Shown here: positions 16,775 through 26,120 of the stretch, piece after piece
How positions within the stretch are numbered: the first letter of the stretch is position 1
Layout: each line of letters starts with the position of its first letter
NCBI RefSeq assembly: GCF_003431975.1
Contig: NZ_CP027116.1
Span: forward strand, 434,001-498,000
Direction: 5' to 3'
Length of the DNA: 64,000 bases
Source: Bacillus pumilus
GTDB taxonomy: Bacteria > Bacillota > Bacilli > Bacillales > Bacillaceae
Translations under genes and position numbers: made by a program
Notes under the pieces: generated by a model
What the model was told of the DNA's origin: nothing
The model's database searches: none
What the model saw: the letters and a program-made list of their open reading frames with translations, nothing else

Positions 16775-16815
16775 GTACCATGAAAAAAATGATATTGGTA
16801 CTTTCTATCATACCA
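16775..16815. promoter_or_regulatory. GabR direct repeats in the gabR-gabT intergenic region
   Basis: GTACCA at 16775-16780 and ATACCA at 16810-16815 are direct repeats 35 bp apart start to start, with TTGGTA (16795-16800) in between in inverse orientation. B. subtilis GabR recognises ATACCA direct repeats with comparable spacing between gabR and gabT. Confidence 0.65.
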
Positions 16816-16861
16816 AAAAATATTCAGAATAATAAAAAAGACATAAAGGGGATGGATGACA

Positions 16862-18178
16862 ATGAGTCAAACGACAACAAACCGTTTTTCAACAGAAGAA
16901 TGGCAGGGGAAAAGAGATCAATACGTCGCAAGAGGCGTGAGTAATGGCAACCGTCATCTTGCAGCAAAGGGGAAGGGAGCCGAGCTGTTCGATATCGATG
17001 GGAAACGATTTATCGATTTTGCTGGCGCTATCGGTACTTTAAATGTAGGCCATTCACATCCAAAGGTTGTGGAAGCCGTCAAAGCACAGGCAGAAAGTCT
17101 GATTCACCCAGGATTCAACGTGATGATGTACGAATCGTATATTGAATTAGCTGAAAAGCTATGTCGCCTTACACCAGGTGATCATGATAAGAAAGCCATT
17201 TTTCTTAATTCAGGTGCAGAAGCTGTTGAAAATGCGGTGAAAATTGCACGTAAATATACGAAAAGACAGGCCGTTGTCTCGTTTACAAGAGGCTTCCATG
17301 GCAGAACGAATATGACGATGAGCATGACAAGCAAGGTCAAGCCATATAAATTTGGCTTCGGCCCATTTGCATCAGAGGTGTACCAAGCACCATACCCGTA
17401 TTACTATCAAAAGCCAGAAGGATTAAGCGATGCAGCCTACGATGAGTACATCATTGATCAATTCAACCAATTCTTCGTCGCTACCGTTGCACCAGAAACC
17501 GTTGCGTGTGTGGTCATGGAGCCAGTCCAAGGGGAGGGCGGATTCATTGTCCCATCGAAGCGTTTTGTTCAGCATGTTGCTTCATTCTGTCAGCAGCACG
17601 GGATTGTGTTTGTTGCAGATGAAATCCAAACAGGCTTTGCAAGAACAGGAAAATATTTTGCCATTGAGCACTTTGATGTGGTGCCGGACTTAATCACTGT
17701 ATCAAAATCTCTTGCTGCTGGATTGCCGCTAAGCGGTGTAGTCGGCAGAAAAGAACTGCTTGATGCGGCAGATCCAGGGGAGCTAGGGGGAACATATGCA
17801 GGAAGTCCATTAGGCTGTGTGGCAGCACTAGCAGTTCTTGATATTATTGAAACAGAACAATTGAATCAGCGATCTGAACACATTGGACAAGTCATTGAGG
17901 ATAAAGCAAATGATTGGAGAGCAAAGTATCCATTCATTGGGGAAGTCCGCCGATTAGGGGCAATGGCGGCGATTGAAATTGTGGAAGATCAAACAACGCG
18001 TACACCAGATAAGAAAACAGCCGCAGCGATTGCAGCATATGCAAATGAGCATGGGCTGCTCTTATTAACGGCAGGGATTAATGGGAATATCATTCGCTTT
18101 TTAACACCACTTGTCATCACAGATGAGCTGCTGCAAGAAGGTCTAGGGATCATCGAAGACGCCTTGACAGCACGCTAA
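16862..18178 (+). CDS. gabT: 4-aminobutyrate aminotransferase, GabT
   Basis: A 438-residue class III PLP aminotransferase. Visible elements are NSGAEAVENAVKIAR, the cofactor aspartate in VADEIQTGFARTG (Asp253), the PLP lysine Lys282 (VSKSLAAGLPLSG), and GGTYAGSPLG. It converts GABA and 2-oxoglutarate to succinic semialdehyde and glutamate. The ATG at 16862 is preferred over the one at 16856 because of ribosome-site spacing (10 versus 4 nt) and the match to the B. subtilis N-terminus. It is followed after 21 bp by a permease gene and then gabD; GabR and GABA induce it. Confidence 0.92.
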   Translation: MSQTTTNRFSTEEWQGKRDQYVARGVSNGNRHLAAKGKGAELFDIDGKRFIDFAGAIGTLNVGHSHPKVVEAVKAQAESLIHPGFNVMMYESYIELAEKLCRLTPGDHDKKAIFLNSGAEAVENAVKIARKYTKRQAVVSFTRGFHGRTNMTMSMTSKVKPYKFGFGPFASEVYQAPYPYYYQKPEGLSDAAYDEYIIDQFNQFFVATVAPETVACVVMEPVQGEGGFIVPSKRFVQHVASFCQQHGIVFVADEIQTGFARTGKYFAIEHFDVVPDLITVSKSLAAGLPLSGVVGRKELLDAADPGELGGTYAGSPLGCVAALAVLDIIETEQLNQRSEHIGQVIEDKANDWRAKYPFIGEVRRLGAMAAIEIVEDQTTRTPDKKTAAAIAAYANEHGLLLLTAGINGNIIRFLTPLVITDELLQEGLGIIEDALTAR

Positions 18179-18199
18179 ACAACAAAGGGGGATGGTTGT

Positions 18200-19588
18200 A
18201 TGCAAAAACAACAAATGGCAAAAACCATGTCGCAGTCAGACGTACTGTTTTTATCCATTGGTGCGATGCTTGGCTGGGGCTGGGTTGTACTTTCGGGAGA
18301 TTGGATTTTAACAGCAGGATTTTTAGGAAGTGTGATCGCCTTTGTCATCGGCGGTATTCTCGTCGTCTTTATCGGACTTACGTATGCTGAGCTTTCGTCT
18401 GCCATTCCAGAGACAGGAGGAGGGCTCGTCTTTGTTCAGCGGGCATTTGGGATAAAATCCGCTTTTGTCTCGGCATGGGGCGTGTTGTTTGGCTACGTAT
18501 CTGTCATTACGTTTGAAGCGGTCGCACTGCCAACTGTCATTGATTACGTCATTCCAACACAGCATGTTGGTTTCCTATGGAATATAGGGGGATGGGATGT
18601 TTATTTAACATGGGTGTTGATTGGATCTGGCGGTGCTTTATTTTTAACAGCACTGAACTATATTGGCGCTAAGCCAGCTGCTATTTTTCAATCTGTTTTT
18701 ACAGTGGCCATTATCCTGACAGGTTTTCTTCTTTTAGGCGGAGCAACGTTTAACGGAGATTTAGCAAACCTTGAGCCGATGTTTCAAGGCGGGGTTGGCG
18801 GCGTCATGGCGGTTTTAGTGATGATTCCCTTTTTATTCGTTGGCTTTGATGTCATCCCGCAAGTGGCGGCGGAGATCAATGCACCGAAGAGAATTATCGG
18901 GAGAATTTTGATTATCTCCATCGTGAGTGCCGTTGTGTTTTATCTGCTCATTGTCTTTGGTGTAGCTGCGGGACTGTCAAAGGGTCAGCTTGAAGCTTCC
19001 TCATTAGCGACAGCAGATGCGATGGTGCAGCTGCTCGGTCATCAGGCGTTTGGGACTGTGCTTGTCATTGGCGGTGTAGCAGGAATTGTGACGAGCTGGA
19101 ATGCTTTTATCATTGGGGCAAGCCGTATCCTATATGCTATGGCGGAAAGAGGCATGATTTCCAAATGGTTTGCGTATATTCACCCAAAGTATAAAACACC
19201 GACACATGCGATTTTATTCCTTGGAGCACTGGCCTTTTTTGCACCATTATTAGGGCGTCCTGCCCTCGTATGGATTGTCAACGCGGGTGGTGTCGGGATC
19301 ATCGTCGGCTACTTAATTGTGTCCATTGCCTTTATGAGACTTCGCAAGACAGAACCTGAGCTTGAGCGTCCATACCGCATTAAATATTGGCGGACGACAG
19401 GCGTTTTAGCTATCGGACTGAGTCTCCTTTTTCTTTCATTTTATTTTCCGGGAATGCCGGCCTCCTTATCGTGGCCAGCTGAATGGATATTGCTTTTAGG
19501 CTGGGCACTCATTGGGTATATACTATATGTAATGAATCCAAGAACGAAGGAGACGGTAGAGCATGACAAACGAACTCAAAGTATATAA
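18200..19588 (+). CDS. APC-superfamily amino-acid permease of the gab operon
   Basis: A 462-residue transporter with 12 predicted membrane segments and the APC opening ([25 protein letters not shown]) plus [23 protein letters not shown]. Its place between gabT and gabD, overlapping gabD by 26 bp, argues that it imports GABA or a related omega-amino acid. In B. subtilis, gabP is not in this operon and belongs to a different APC branch, so this is a probable functional analogue, not an assigned orthologue. Substrate is inferred from context only. Confidence 0.75.
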   Translation: MQKQQMAKTMSQSDVLFLSIGAMLGWGWVVLSGDWILTAGFLGSVIAFVIGGILVVFIGLTYAELSSAIPETGGGLVFVQRAFGIKSAFVSAWGVLFGYVSVITFEAVALPTVIDYVIPTQHVGFLWNIGGWDVYLTWVLIGSGGALFLTALNYIGAKPAAIFQSVFTVAIILTGFLLLGGATFNGDLANLEPMFQGGVGGVMAVLVMIPFLFVGFDVIPQVAAEINAPKRIIGRILIISIVSAVVFYLLIVFGVAAGLSKGQLEASSLATADAMVQLLGHQAFGTVLVIGGVAGIVTSWNAFIIGASRILYAMAERGMISKWFAYIHPKYKTPTHAILFLGALAFFAPLLGRPALVWIVNAGGVGIIVGYLIVSIAFMRLRKTEPELERPYRIKYWRTTGVLAIGLSLLFLSFYFPGMPASLSWPAEWILLLGWALIGYILYVMNPRTKETVEHDKRTQSI

Positions 19589-20957
19589 TCCTGCGACAGG
19601 AGAAGAAATTGCTTCAGTTGCACAGCATACAAAAGAACAGATCGAAGACGCCATTACTCGCTCACACAAAGCATTCAAAACATGGGCAAAAACGTCAGCG
19701 CACGAACGTGCCAATATCATCCGTAAGTGGTTTGATCTCATGATTGAACATAAAGAAAGATTGGCAAAAATCATCACGGAAGAAAACGGAAAGCCGTATC
19801 AAGAAGCATTAGGGGAAATCGTCTATGCGGCTGGATACATTGAATGGTACGCAGAGGAAGCCAAACGGATCTACGGCAGAACCATTCCGTCACATACGAC
19901 GAACAAACGCCTTTTCGTCACAAAGCAGCCAGTTGGTCCTGTTGCGGCCATTACACCGTGGAATTTCCCAGCAGCCATGATCACGAGAAAGGCAGCACCA
20001 GCACTTGCGGCGGGCTGTACGTTTATTGTAAAACCTGCTGAAGACACGCCGCTCACAGCCATTGAGCTTGTGAAATTAGGTCATGAAGCTGGAATTCCAG
20101 AGGATGCCCTACAATGGGTGGTTGGAGATGGAAAAGAAGTCGGTGAAATGTTCACAGATAGTCCATTGATTCGCAAAATCACGTTTACAGGCTCGACGCC
20201 AGTCGGAAAGCACCTGATCAAAAACAGTGCCAGCACAGTCAAGCACGTCTCAATGGAGCTTGGTGGTCATGCTCCGCTCATCGTAGACAAAGATGCAAAT
20301 CTTGAACTAGCTGTCAAACAAGCAGTGGCATCTAAATTCCGTAATGCAGGACAAACTTGTGTGTGTGCCAACCGCTTAATTGTGCATGAAGACATTCATG
20401 AAGCATTTGCTCAAAGCTTCAGCAAAGAAGTAGAAAAGCTAAAAGTGGGAAATGGCTTTGAAGAAGGCACATCTATCGGTCCAATTATTAATAAGCGCGG
20501 CTTTGATAAAATCGTCAGCCAAATTCAAGATGCAGTCGATAAAGGGGCGAAAATCCTTGTCGGCGGCGATACGCATTTCGACGACGAAAAGTCATACTTT
20601 TTTGTCCAGCCAACGGTTCTTACACATGTCGACCCTTCCATGAACATCATGCATGAAGAGACCTTTGGACCAGTGGCGCCGATTACAACATTCAAAACGT
20701 TAGATGAAGCGATCGAGTTAGCCAACGATACACCTTTTGGTCTTGCAGCTTATTTCTTTACAGAGAATTATCGGAACGGCCTCTACATCTCAGAAAATCT
20801 TGATTACGGGATTATTGGCTGGAATGATGGCGGCCCATCGGCTGTTCAAGCACCTTTCGGAGGAATGAAAGAAAGCGGAATTGGCCGTGAAGGCGGCATC
20901 GAAGGGATCGAACCATATTTAGAAACCAAGTATGTATCCATTGGTTTAGATGAGTAA
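19563..20957 (+). CDS. gabD: Succinate-semialdehyde dehydrogenase, GabD
   Basis: A 464-residue aldehyde dehydrogenase. The motifs are TPWNFP (131-136), the cofactor loop FTGSTPVGK, general base Glu232 in MELGGHAP and nucleophile Cys266 in [11 protein letters not shown], all intact. It oxidises succinic semialdehyde to succinate with NAD(P)+, completing GABA breakdown with GabT. Its ATG at 19563 is inside the end of the permease gene and is preceded by AAGGAG, so translation is coupled. A strong terminator follows. Confidence 0.92.
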   Translation: MTNELKVYNPATGEEIASVAQHTKEQIEDAITRSHKAFKTWAKTSAHERANIIRKWFDLMIEHKERLAKIITEENGKPYQEALGEIVYAAGYIEWYAEEAKRIYGRTIPSHTTNKRLFVTKQPVGPVAAITPWNFPAAMITRKAAPALAAGCTFIVKPAEDTPLTAIELVKLGHEAGIPEDALQWVVGDGKEVGEMFTDSPLIRKITFTGSTPVGKHLIKNSASTVKHVSMELGGHAPLIVDKDANLELAVKQAVASKFRNAGQTCVCANRLIVHEDIHEAFAQSFSKEVEKLKVGNGFEEGTSIGPIINKRGFDKIVSQIQDAVDKGAKILVGGDTHFDDEKSYFFVQPTVLTHVDPSMNIMHEETFGPVAPITTFKTLDEAIELANDTPFGLAAYFFTENYRNGLYISENLDYGIIGWNDGGPSAVQAPFGGMKESGIGREGGIEGIEPYLETKYVSIGLDE

Positions 20958-20963
20958 TGAATG

Positions 20964-20999
20964 AAAAAGACTGCCGTAATAACTCGGCAGTCTTTTTTT
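20964..20999. terminator. Bidirectional terminator after gabD
   Basis: AAAAAGACTGCCG (20964-20976) pairs with CGGCAGTCTTTTT (20985-20997) with an 8-nt loop; it serves gabD and the convergent reductase gene. Confidence 0.88.
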
Positions 21000-21002
21000 A
21001 TA

Positions 21003-21596
21003 TTAAACAGCCGGTGGGAAAAGCTGCTCCACCGTTTCTTTCGTTTCTTTCAGAATTTCGTGGATGTAATCTGCAGGAGCCTGTTCCATGCTACTGAACA
21101 AAAGCCGTTCAACAGGCTCAATCCCAATAAAATCGAAGACTTCTGTATCTGTTGTCATGCGATGGGAGGGGACGATTCGGTTAGCATCAAGAAAGGTTCT
21201 TGGGGCATCATGCGTGTTGATAATGACTCCTTTTTTGTGCAGAAGCAGGTTTTCAATAGCCCCATGTTTGTTGATCTGATAAGCGAAGCCCTCAGAAAAA
21301 ACGCGCTCTACATACCCTTTTAACATAGCAGGTAAGCCTGTCCACCATATGGGGAAAATAAATGTCAGGACATCTGCTTGTTGAATCAGTTTCTGCTCTA
21401 TTTGAATGGCGGCTGGGACATGACCGCGTTTGATCGCAGCCTTTTCCGATATACTCAGCTCTGGCGAAAAATCAAGAGCATAGACATCACGAACAGTCAC
21501 TTGATGACCATTGTTCAAAAGAGTGCTCACAACAAGATCTAATAAGGTTTGGTTTAAGCTTTGCTGGGGATGAGCAAATATGATTAGATGGTTCAT
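21003..21596 (-). CDS. Flavodoxin-fold NAD(P)H:quinone oxidoreductase
   Basis: A 197-residue protein of the KefF/MdaB/YwrO family. It has the FMN-binding opening MNHLIIFAHPQQSLNQTLL and the FIFPIWWTGLPAMLKGYVERVF signature (residues about 75-100). It should reduce quinones or electrophiles with NAD(P)H using bound FMN or FAD. The ATG at 21596 follows AGGAGG with 7 nt. In many Bacillus such genes are governed by a divergent HxlR/DUF24 regulator; none is intact here, only an 18-codon frame at 21705-21761. Confidence 0.8.
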   Translation of the reverse strand: MNHLIIFAHPQQSLNQTLLDLVVSTLLNNGHQVTVRDVYALDFSPELSISEKAAIKRGHVPAAIQIEQKLIQQADVLTFIFPIWWTGLPAMLKGYVERVFSEGFAYQINKHGAIENLLLHKKGVIINTHDAPRTFLDANRIVPSHRMTTDTEVFDFIGIEPVERLLFSSMEQAPADYIHEILKETKETVEQLFPPAV

Positions 21597-21768
21597 CTCA
21601 TAGCCTCCTACATGGTCATGTGTCTCATTATGGCATGCACTAGTATCCTATTCAATCCTATATTGGTAATAGTAGGTTGGGAAAATGGAAGGTGATTGAT
21701 CAGCGTGCAGGTAAAAATTGGCATTTGCTGTATGGTCAGCGTCGGTGGTCAAACAAGTTGAAAATAAA

Positions 21769-21798
21769 CAAAGCGATCGTTTCCGAAAAAACGATCGC
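21769..21798 (-). terminator. Terminator of ycnJI
   Basis: AAGCGATCGTTT (21769-21780) and AAACGATCGCTT (21787-21798) form a 12-bp stem with a 6-nt loop, beyond the ycnI stop; the minus-strand tail is T-rich. Confidence 0.8.
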
Positions 21799-21809
21799 TT
21801 ACATATCAC

Positions 21810-22424
21810 TTATTTCTTTCTAAAAGCAAGTCCAAGTGCAATCAGTGCCACGACTAGAGCAGCAATGGACAACCCAAGCACAAGAGGTGAGGAAGAAGAG
21901 GAAGCTGTTTCAGATGCCTTTTCTTCTTTTGGTTTTTCTTGACCATGTGAATCCGTTACCGTATTAGATGCTACGATGTTTGTGATGGAATGCGGCTTGT
22001 CAGCATCTTTATCGCCAGTCCATTCAACGACCGTTCCATCCTTATAATATTGATACGCATCCCATGCAGCTTCACCTGCTTTTTCAGGGTTTTTCGCTAC
22101 AAAAACGAATTGCTGGAACTCTCCAGCAAGGACACCTTTACCCGTTGCCTCCCAAGTCACTCTTGTGACCTTGCCATCTTTTTCTTCAGTTGACGTTTTC
22201 CAGCCAGGTACTGGCTCGTATTGTTGGAATTCTACGCCTTTAGGCATTGTGACGACAACTTTAGTCGTCGGACTGTCACTTTCAGAAGGAACTTTCAAAG
22301 TATAAGTTTCCCACGCATTTGTCGCAGATGTGTCAGGTTTGACTGTGACGTGCGCACTTACAGGAATCGCCAATAAAAATGAAGCGAGAAGCATTGGTAA
22401 TAAAGCTTTAACATATTTTTTCAT
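21810..22424 (-). CDS. ycnI: Secreted membrane-anchored copper-related protein, YcnI
   Basis: 204 residues: a signal peptide (MKKYVKALLPMLLASFLLAIPVSA), then a DUF1775 domain beginning with the histidine that coordinates copper in this family (SAHVTVKPDTS). A low-complexity linker (EKPKEEKASETASSSSSP) leads to a C-terminal membrane anchor (LVLGLSIAALVVALIALGLAF). It sits outside the cell and is thought to bind Cu(II) for delivery to YcnJ. The start at 22424 is chosen because AAGGAG lies 10 nt upstream and the signal peptide begins there; the longer frame to 22478 overlaps ycnJ. The ycnJ stop is 16 bp away. Confidence 0.88.
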   Translation of the reverse strand: MKKYVKALLPMLLASFLLAIPVSAHVTVKPDTSATNAWETYTLKVPSESDSPTTKVVVTMPKGVEFQQYEPVPGWKTSTEEKDGKVTRVTWEATGKGVLAGEFQQFVFVAKNPEKAGEAAWDAYQYYKDGTVVEWTGDKDADKPHSITNIVASNTVTDSHGQEKPKEEKASETASSSSSPLVLGLSIAALVVALIALGLAFRKK

Positions 22425-22440
22425 ATCATATGAACTCCTT

Positions 22441-24075
22441 TTAGTTTCTTCTAATAAATGTAGTATCGATATTTTCAAAGGAACCAGTTAACGCATGGAT
22501 TTCAATTTTCCAAGTACCTTTTTCATTTAACAAGAGATTTTCAGCAGAGAAATGACCATTTTTTGATCGTTCCAGCTGAAATTCACTCGGTTTCTCCTCA
22601 CCGAATAAGGCGACTTTATGGATCTTGGCTGTCACAGATTGAATGTCAGTGATCGTTTGTCCATTCTTCTTCGTAAATGCCACCTCGAACGTGTTTTTAC
22701 CCGGAGCATTCGGGGTAATGCTCAAGGACACAATGTCACGATGCTCAACCTGGTTTGCGCCAAAGAATGGCTCAGGTGCAGGCGGAGGAGGGCTCGGAAT
22801 ATTGGTAAATACAGCCGTTAATAACAAAATGGCAACTCCGATGATCCACTCCGCTCGTAAGGAAATGCTTCGTCTTTGTTTCTTTTCCCACCTCAGCATC
22901 AAGTAATGAACAAGTCCAAGAAGTCCCATCAAGATAAATAAACCAAGCTTGATTAAAAACGTTCGTCCGTAAGCTGATTGGAAAAGAGCATCAAACGATT
23001 GCAAAATAAAGATGGCATTCACAAATCCTGAAAACACAATGAGTCCAACAGAGAGCAGTGCCCAAGGGTGAAATGCAGTAAATGTACTTCGGATGAGCGG
23101 CTGATCCTCATTTGGCAGCTTTTTCAACAATAACAGCACAATGGCAGTTAAACCACCGACCCAGATCGATGCAGAAACGAGGTGAATGAAATCAAGAGAC
23201 GTTGTCAGTATTTTATTATCTGTTGCTGCTGGATGTCCGATTTGTGCTTTCAGCCAGAGAAGCACTGCGAATAGGAGCAGTGGAAACAACCATACCCGAA
23301 TAGAAGTAAAATCCCCTTTTTTCATCGCAACTATGCTCCAAATGGTCAAAAGAACAAATGACACCATGAGCATTATCCACAAACTACCGCCAGAAGTCGA
23401 TGCAATGGTTTCTTGTAAAAGCGATGGTTGAAATGCCCCCAAAAAGGACACGTCTGCCGCTGATTTTGTTTGAATCGGCAGCTGGAACACGAGTGCTCCG
23501 CCCATCATGATCAGTGACAAAGTCAAAAGCCGTTTCATTCGTTTCGCTAATACAGGTGAAATGGCTGCCCTAAACCAAATCAGTCCAAACAAAATCGTCC
23601 CGAGAAATAAACTAAACGACGTATAAAGAATGGCTTTGTCAATGGTCGAGGCTACATCAATGGATTCATTCGTTTGCCCTTGATCTAATTGGTCAAAACC
23701 ACCATCCGCTTTGCCAATACTAAACGGGATCATGCCAGAGACAGAGTGTCCGTCAGCTGATACCGCATTCCACTGAATGGTATAAATTCCTTTTGGTAAA
23801 TCCTTTTTTAAAGCAGCTTCCATAATTTTTTGATCTTTAATGACCGTATCTCCTTGATCCACACGATCCCCTTTTGCATTTAGCACCTTAATGGCATGAA
23901 ATCCGCTTTCGATTCCTTCACTAAATGTGATAGAGACCGAAGGAGGCTGCTGATCAAGCTCTTCATTTGCCGCAGGATTCGAGCTGACGACGTATGCATG
24001 AGCAAATGCTTCCTTTGGAATGAAAAAAGCGAACATGACGATAAGGAGCAGAAGCCACTTACTATGTTTCAACAA
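22441..24075 (-). CDS. ycnJ: CopC-CopD fusion copper importer, YcnJ
   Basis: 544 residues. A signal peptide is followed by a CopC domain starting at HAYVVSSNPAANEELDQQPPSVSITFSEGIE (the first His is a copper ligand) and including VSADGHSVSGMIPFSIG. Then come about eight membrane segments of CopD (residues about 150-425), then an extracellular beta domain of about 110 residues at the C-terminus. In B. subtilis it imports copper under deprivation and is repressed by YcnK. The start is TTG at 24075 with AAGGCGG 8 nt before. No ycnK gene precedes it here. Confidence 0.88.
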   Translation of the reverse strand: MLKHSKWLLLLIVMFAFFIPKEAFAHAYVVSSNPAANEELDQQPPSVSITFSEGIESGFHAIKVLNAKGDRVDQGDTVIKDQKIMEAALKKDLPKGIYTIQWNAVSADGHSVSGMIPFSIGKADGGFDQLDQGQTNESIDVASTIDKAILYTSFSLFLGTILFGLIWFRAAISPVLAKRMKRLLTLSLIMMGGALVFQLPIQTKSAADVSFLGAFQPSLLQETIASTSGGSLWIMLMVSFVLLTIWSIVAMKKGDFTSIRVWLFPLLLFAVLLWLKAQIGHPAATDNKILTTSLDFIHLVSASIWVGGLTAIVLLLLKKLPNEDQPLIRSTFTAFHPWALLSVGLIVFSGFVNAIFILQSFDALFQSAYGRTFLIKLGLFILMGLLGLVHYLMLRWEKKQRRSISLRAEWIIGVAILLLTAVFTNIPSPPPPAPEPFFGANQVEHRDIVSLSITPNAPGKNTFEVAFTKKNGQTITDIQSVTAKIHKVALFGEEKPSEFQLERSKNGHFSAENLLLNEKGTWKIEIHALTGSFENIDTTFIRRN

Positions 24076-24425
24076 GTGAATAACCGCCTTTCTACCTATG
24101 AAAATGTCTCATGTATCAGAAAGAAAGCGGCAGTAAACTGTGAGTCACAGAAAAAACCGCTCCTCCTATTGTGCCGCTCACTCTAAAAGGTAAACGAAAC
24201 AAACAGCAAGATGGTTCACTTTTTCTGTGTCATGTCTGCGCAGACATTTCTTGATTGAATAGGTTTGATCATGTATAAGCCTATTCGATTTATGAAAAGG
24301 ATACAAGAAGTGACCATTTAAAAGTTGTGAAATTCCAATGAATTTTATGTTGAAACCATGGCATGTTAACCTTTTCATCCCATTTGTCCTATGCTCTGAC
24401 AGAGAATTCACATCATTTTTCAATT
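24076..24425. other. Intergenic region upstream of ycnJ and mtlA without a gene
   Basis: This 350-bp stretch holds no convincing coding frame. It contains two perfect palindromes: CTGTGA-G-TCACAG at 24138-24150 near the ycnJ promoter region, and the 16-bp ATGTCTGCGCAGACAT at 24232-24247. It also has a hairpin GAATAGG/CCTATTC at 24257-24287. Where B. subtilis has the ycnK repressor gene upstream of ycnJ, nothing similar is visible. Confidence 0.5.
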
Positions 24426-24446
24426 TTGTCACACACTAAGTGACAA
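24426..24446 (+). promoter_or_regulatory. MtlR operator upstream of mtlA
   Basis: TTGTCAC (24426-24432) and GTGACAA (24440-24446) form a perfect inverted repeat with a 7-bp spacer. It resembles the MtlR site TTGNCACA-N4-TGTGNCAA known from Geobacillus, and it lies about 64 bp before the predicted transcription start, a normal activator position. Confidence 0.7.
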
Positions 24447-24464
24447 AGTGACATTTAGTTTCAA

Positions 24465-24493
24465 TTGAAGCGAAAGTGAAAGCGTTTTACGAT
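24465..24493 (+). promoter_or_regulatory. mtlA promoter with overlapping cre site
   Basis: TTGAAG at 24465-24470 and TACGAT at 24488-24493 are 17 bp apart. A catabolite-responsive element, TGAAAGCGTTTTAC (24477-24490), covers the spacer and -10 box, so CcpA binding would block the promoter. The same TGAAAGCGTTTTA core recurs in the mtlR promoter. Confidence 0.65.
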
Positions 24494-24581
24494 AGGGGTA
24501 AGGGCTTCACTGACACTTGTTCTTATATCTTTTGACCTATAAAGCCCTGAATAAAGGGAGAGAAGAAAGGAGTTTTCACAG

Positions 24582-26024
24582 ATGCAGGAAAAAAGCGGAT
24601 TCCGCGTTAAAGTACAGCGCTTTGGAAGCTATTTAAGCGGTATGATTATGCCGAATATTGGCGCATTTATCGCTTGGGGACTGATTACGGCATTGTTCAT
24701 TCCGAGTGGTTATTTGCCAAATGAACAGCTAGCTACACTTGTTGGTCCAATGATTAACTACTTACTGCCACTCTTAATCGGTTACACAGGCGGTAAACTC
24801 GTATACGACCACCGAGGCGGGGTACTCGGTGCAACTGCGACGATTGGGGTCATTGTCGGTTCGGATATTCCAATGTTTTTAGGTGCCATGATCATGGGAC
24901 CACTTGGCGGTTACTTGATTAAGAAAATTGATCAGCTGTTCAAAGATCGAATCAAATCGGGCTTTGAGATGCTTGTGAATAACTTTACGGCAGGGATTCT
25001 AGGTGCCATTCTTGTCGCGATTGCTTTCTATGCTATCGGACCAGTGGTACTTGGTCTAAATAAAGCCCTTGCGGCAGGTGTAGATATCATTGTCAATGCA
25101 CATTTACTTCCGCTGGCGAGTATCTTCATTGAACCAGCGAAAGTCTTGTTCTTAAACAATGCGATTAACCAAGGGATCTTAGGTCCTTTAGGGGTGGAGC
25201 AAGCGGCGAAGACAGGCCAGTCCGTTCTGTTCTTGCTTGAAACAAACCCAGGGCCAGGTTTAGGTGTTCTACTTGCATACATGTTCTTCGGAAGAGGGAA
25301 TGCAAAGCAGTCTGCACCGGGTGCGATTGTCATTCAATTTTTAGGAGGAATTCATGAGATTTACTTCCCGTACATCTTAATGAAACCAAAGCTCATTTTG
25401 GCAGTAATTGCAGGGGGAGCGAGCGGCGTTCTGACCTTTACCCTGTTAAATGCAGGCTTAAAGGCTGTGCCGTCACCAGGAAGTATTATCGCCCTTATGC
25501 TGATGTCACCTAAAGGCGGCCATCTTGCCGTTTTAGCTGGTGTTGTCGTCGCAACCGTCGTATCATTCCTTGTCGCTTCTGTGATTCTGAAGGCATCAAA
25601 AGCCGTTGATGAGGATCTAACAGCAGCTACAGAGAAAATGCAGGACATGAAAGGGAAGAAAAGCGCAGCCGCAGCGGCTCTGACAGCACAAAAAGAAGAT
25701 GCTGAAGTAAATGAGCAAGCAGCTGCTCCAAGTGATGTCAATCCTGATGACGTGAACAAAATCATCTTTGCCTGCGATGCAGGAATGGGTTCAAGTGCGA
25801 TGGGTGCATCTATCTTAAAAAATAAAGTCAAAAAAGCAGAGCTTGATATTGATGTGACAAACACATCCATCAGCAACATCCCAGATGATGCCGATGTGGT
25901 CTTTACTCATAAAGATTTAACAGACAGAGCCAAGGCAAAGCTGCCGGGCGCTGTGCATATCTCAGTTGATAACTTCTTAAACAGCCCGAAATACGATGAG
26001 CTGATTGAGAAATTGAAAAAATAA
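24582..26024 (+). CDS. mtlA: Mannitol-specific PTS enzyme IICB, MtlA
   Basis: 480 residues. The membrane IIC domain (1-345) has FGSYLSGMIMPNIGAFIAWG and the sugar-site motif GGIHEIYFPYI (about residues 256-266). A charged linker follows, then the cytoplasmic IIB domain (about 385-480) with its phosphocysteine Cys398 in FACDAGMGSSAMG. The IIA part is separate (mtlF). It imports mannitol as mannitol 1-phosphate. The ATG at 24582 follows AAGGAG with a 10-nt gap. It is under MtlR activation and CcpA repression, judged from the upstream sites. Confidence 0.93.
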   Translation: MQEKSGFRVKVQRFGSYLSGMIMPNIGAFIAWGLITALFIPSGYLPNEQLATLVGPMINYLLPLLIGYTGGKLVYDHRGGVLGATATIGVIVGSDIPMFLGAMIMGPLGGYLIKKIDQLFKDRIKSGFEMLVNNFTAGILGAILVAIAFYAIGPVVLGLNKALAAGVDIIVNAHLLPLASIFIEPAKVLFLNNAINQGILGPLGVEQAAKTGQSVLFLLETNPGPGLGVLLAYMFFGRGNAKQSAPGAIVIQFLGGIHEIYFPYILMKPKLILAVIAGGASGVLTFTLLNAGLKAVPSPGSIIALMLMSPKGGHLAVLAGVVVATVVSFLVASVILKASKAVDEDLTAATEKMQDMKGKKSAAAAALTAQKEDAEVNEQAAAPSDVNPDDVNKIIFACDAGMGSSAMGASILKNKVKKAELDIDVTNTSISNIPDDADVVFTHKDLTDRAKAKLPGAVHISVDNFLNSPKYDELIEKLKK

Positions 26025-26029
26025 CATGA

Positions 26030-26075
26030 CAAAACGGGTTGAGTTCAATTTTTCTTCATTGAGCTCCCCGTTTTG
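26030..26075 (+). other. Long intercistronic hairpin between mtlA and mtlF
   Basis: CAAAACGGG (26030-26038) pairs with CCCGTTTTG (26067-26075). Inside it GAGTTCAAT (26041-26049) pairs with ATTGAGCTC (26058-26066), giving about 18 bp with a small TT bulge and an 8-nt loop. The tail after it is only partly T-rich. It may be a leaky terminator or an mRNA stability or processing element setting the mtlA to mtlFD ratio. Confidence 0.55.
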
Positions 26076-26120
26076 GTTGTTTTCCTGATTTTCCATTCTA
26101 AAAAAGGTGTGTGATCATTC

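Noticed and set aside
24178..24432. 84-codon minus-strand frame upstream of ycnJ considered as a ycnK relic
   Set aside because: Its translation has no helix-turn-helix or NosL-like features, and it covers the palindromes; judged non-coding.
25361..25879. Open frame of 172 codons antisense to mtlA
   Set aside because: Shadow of the mtlA coding sequence, low-complexity Ala/Ser-rich product, no promoter or ribosome site.
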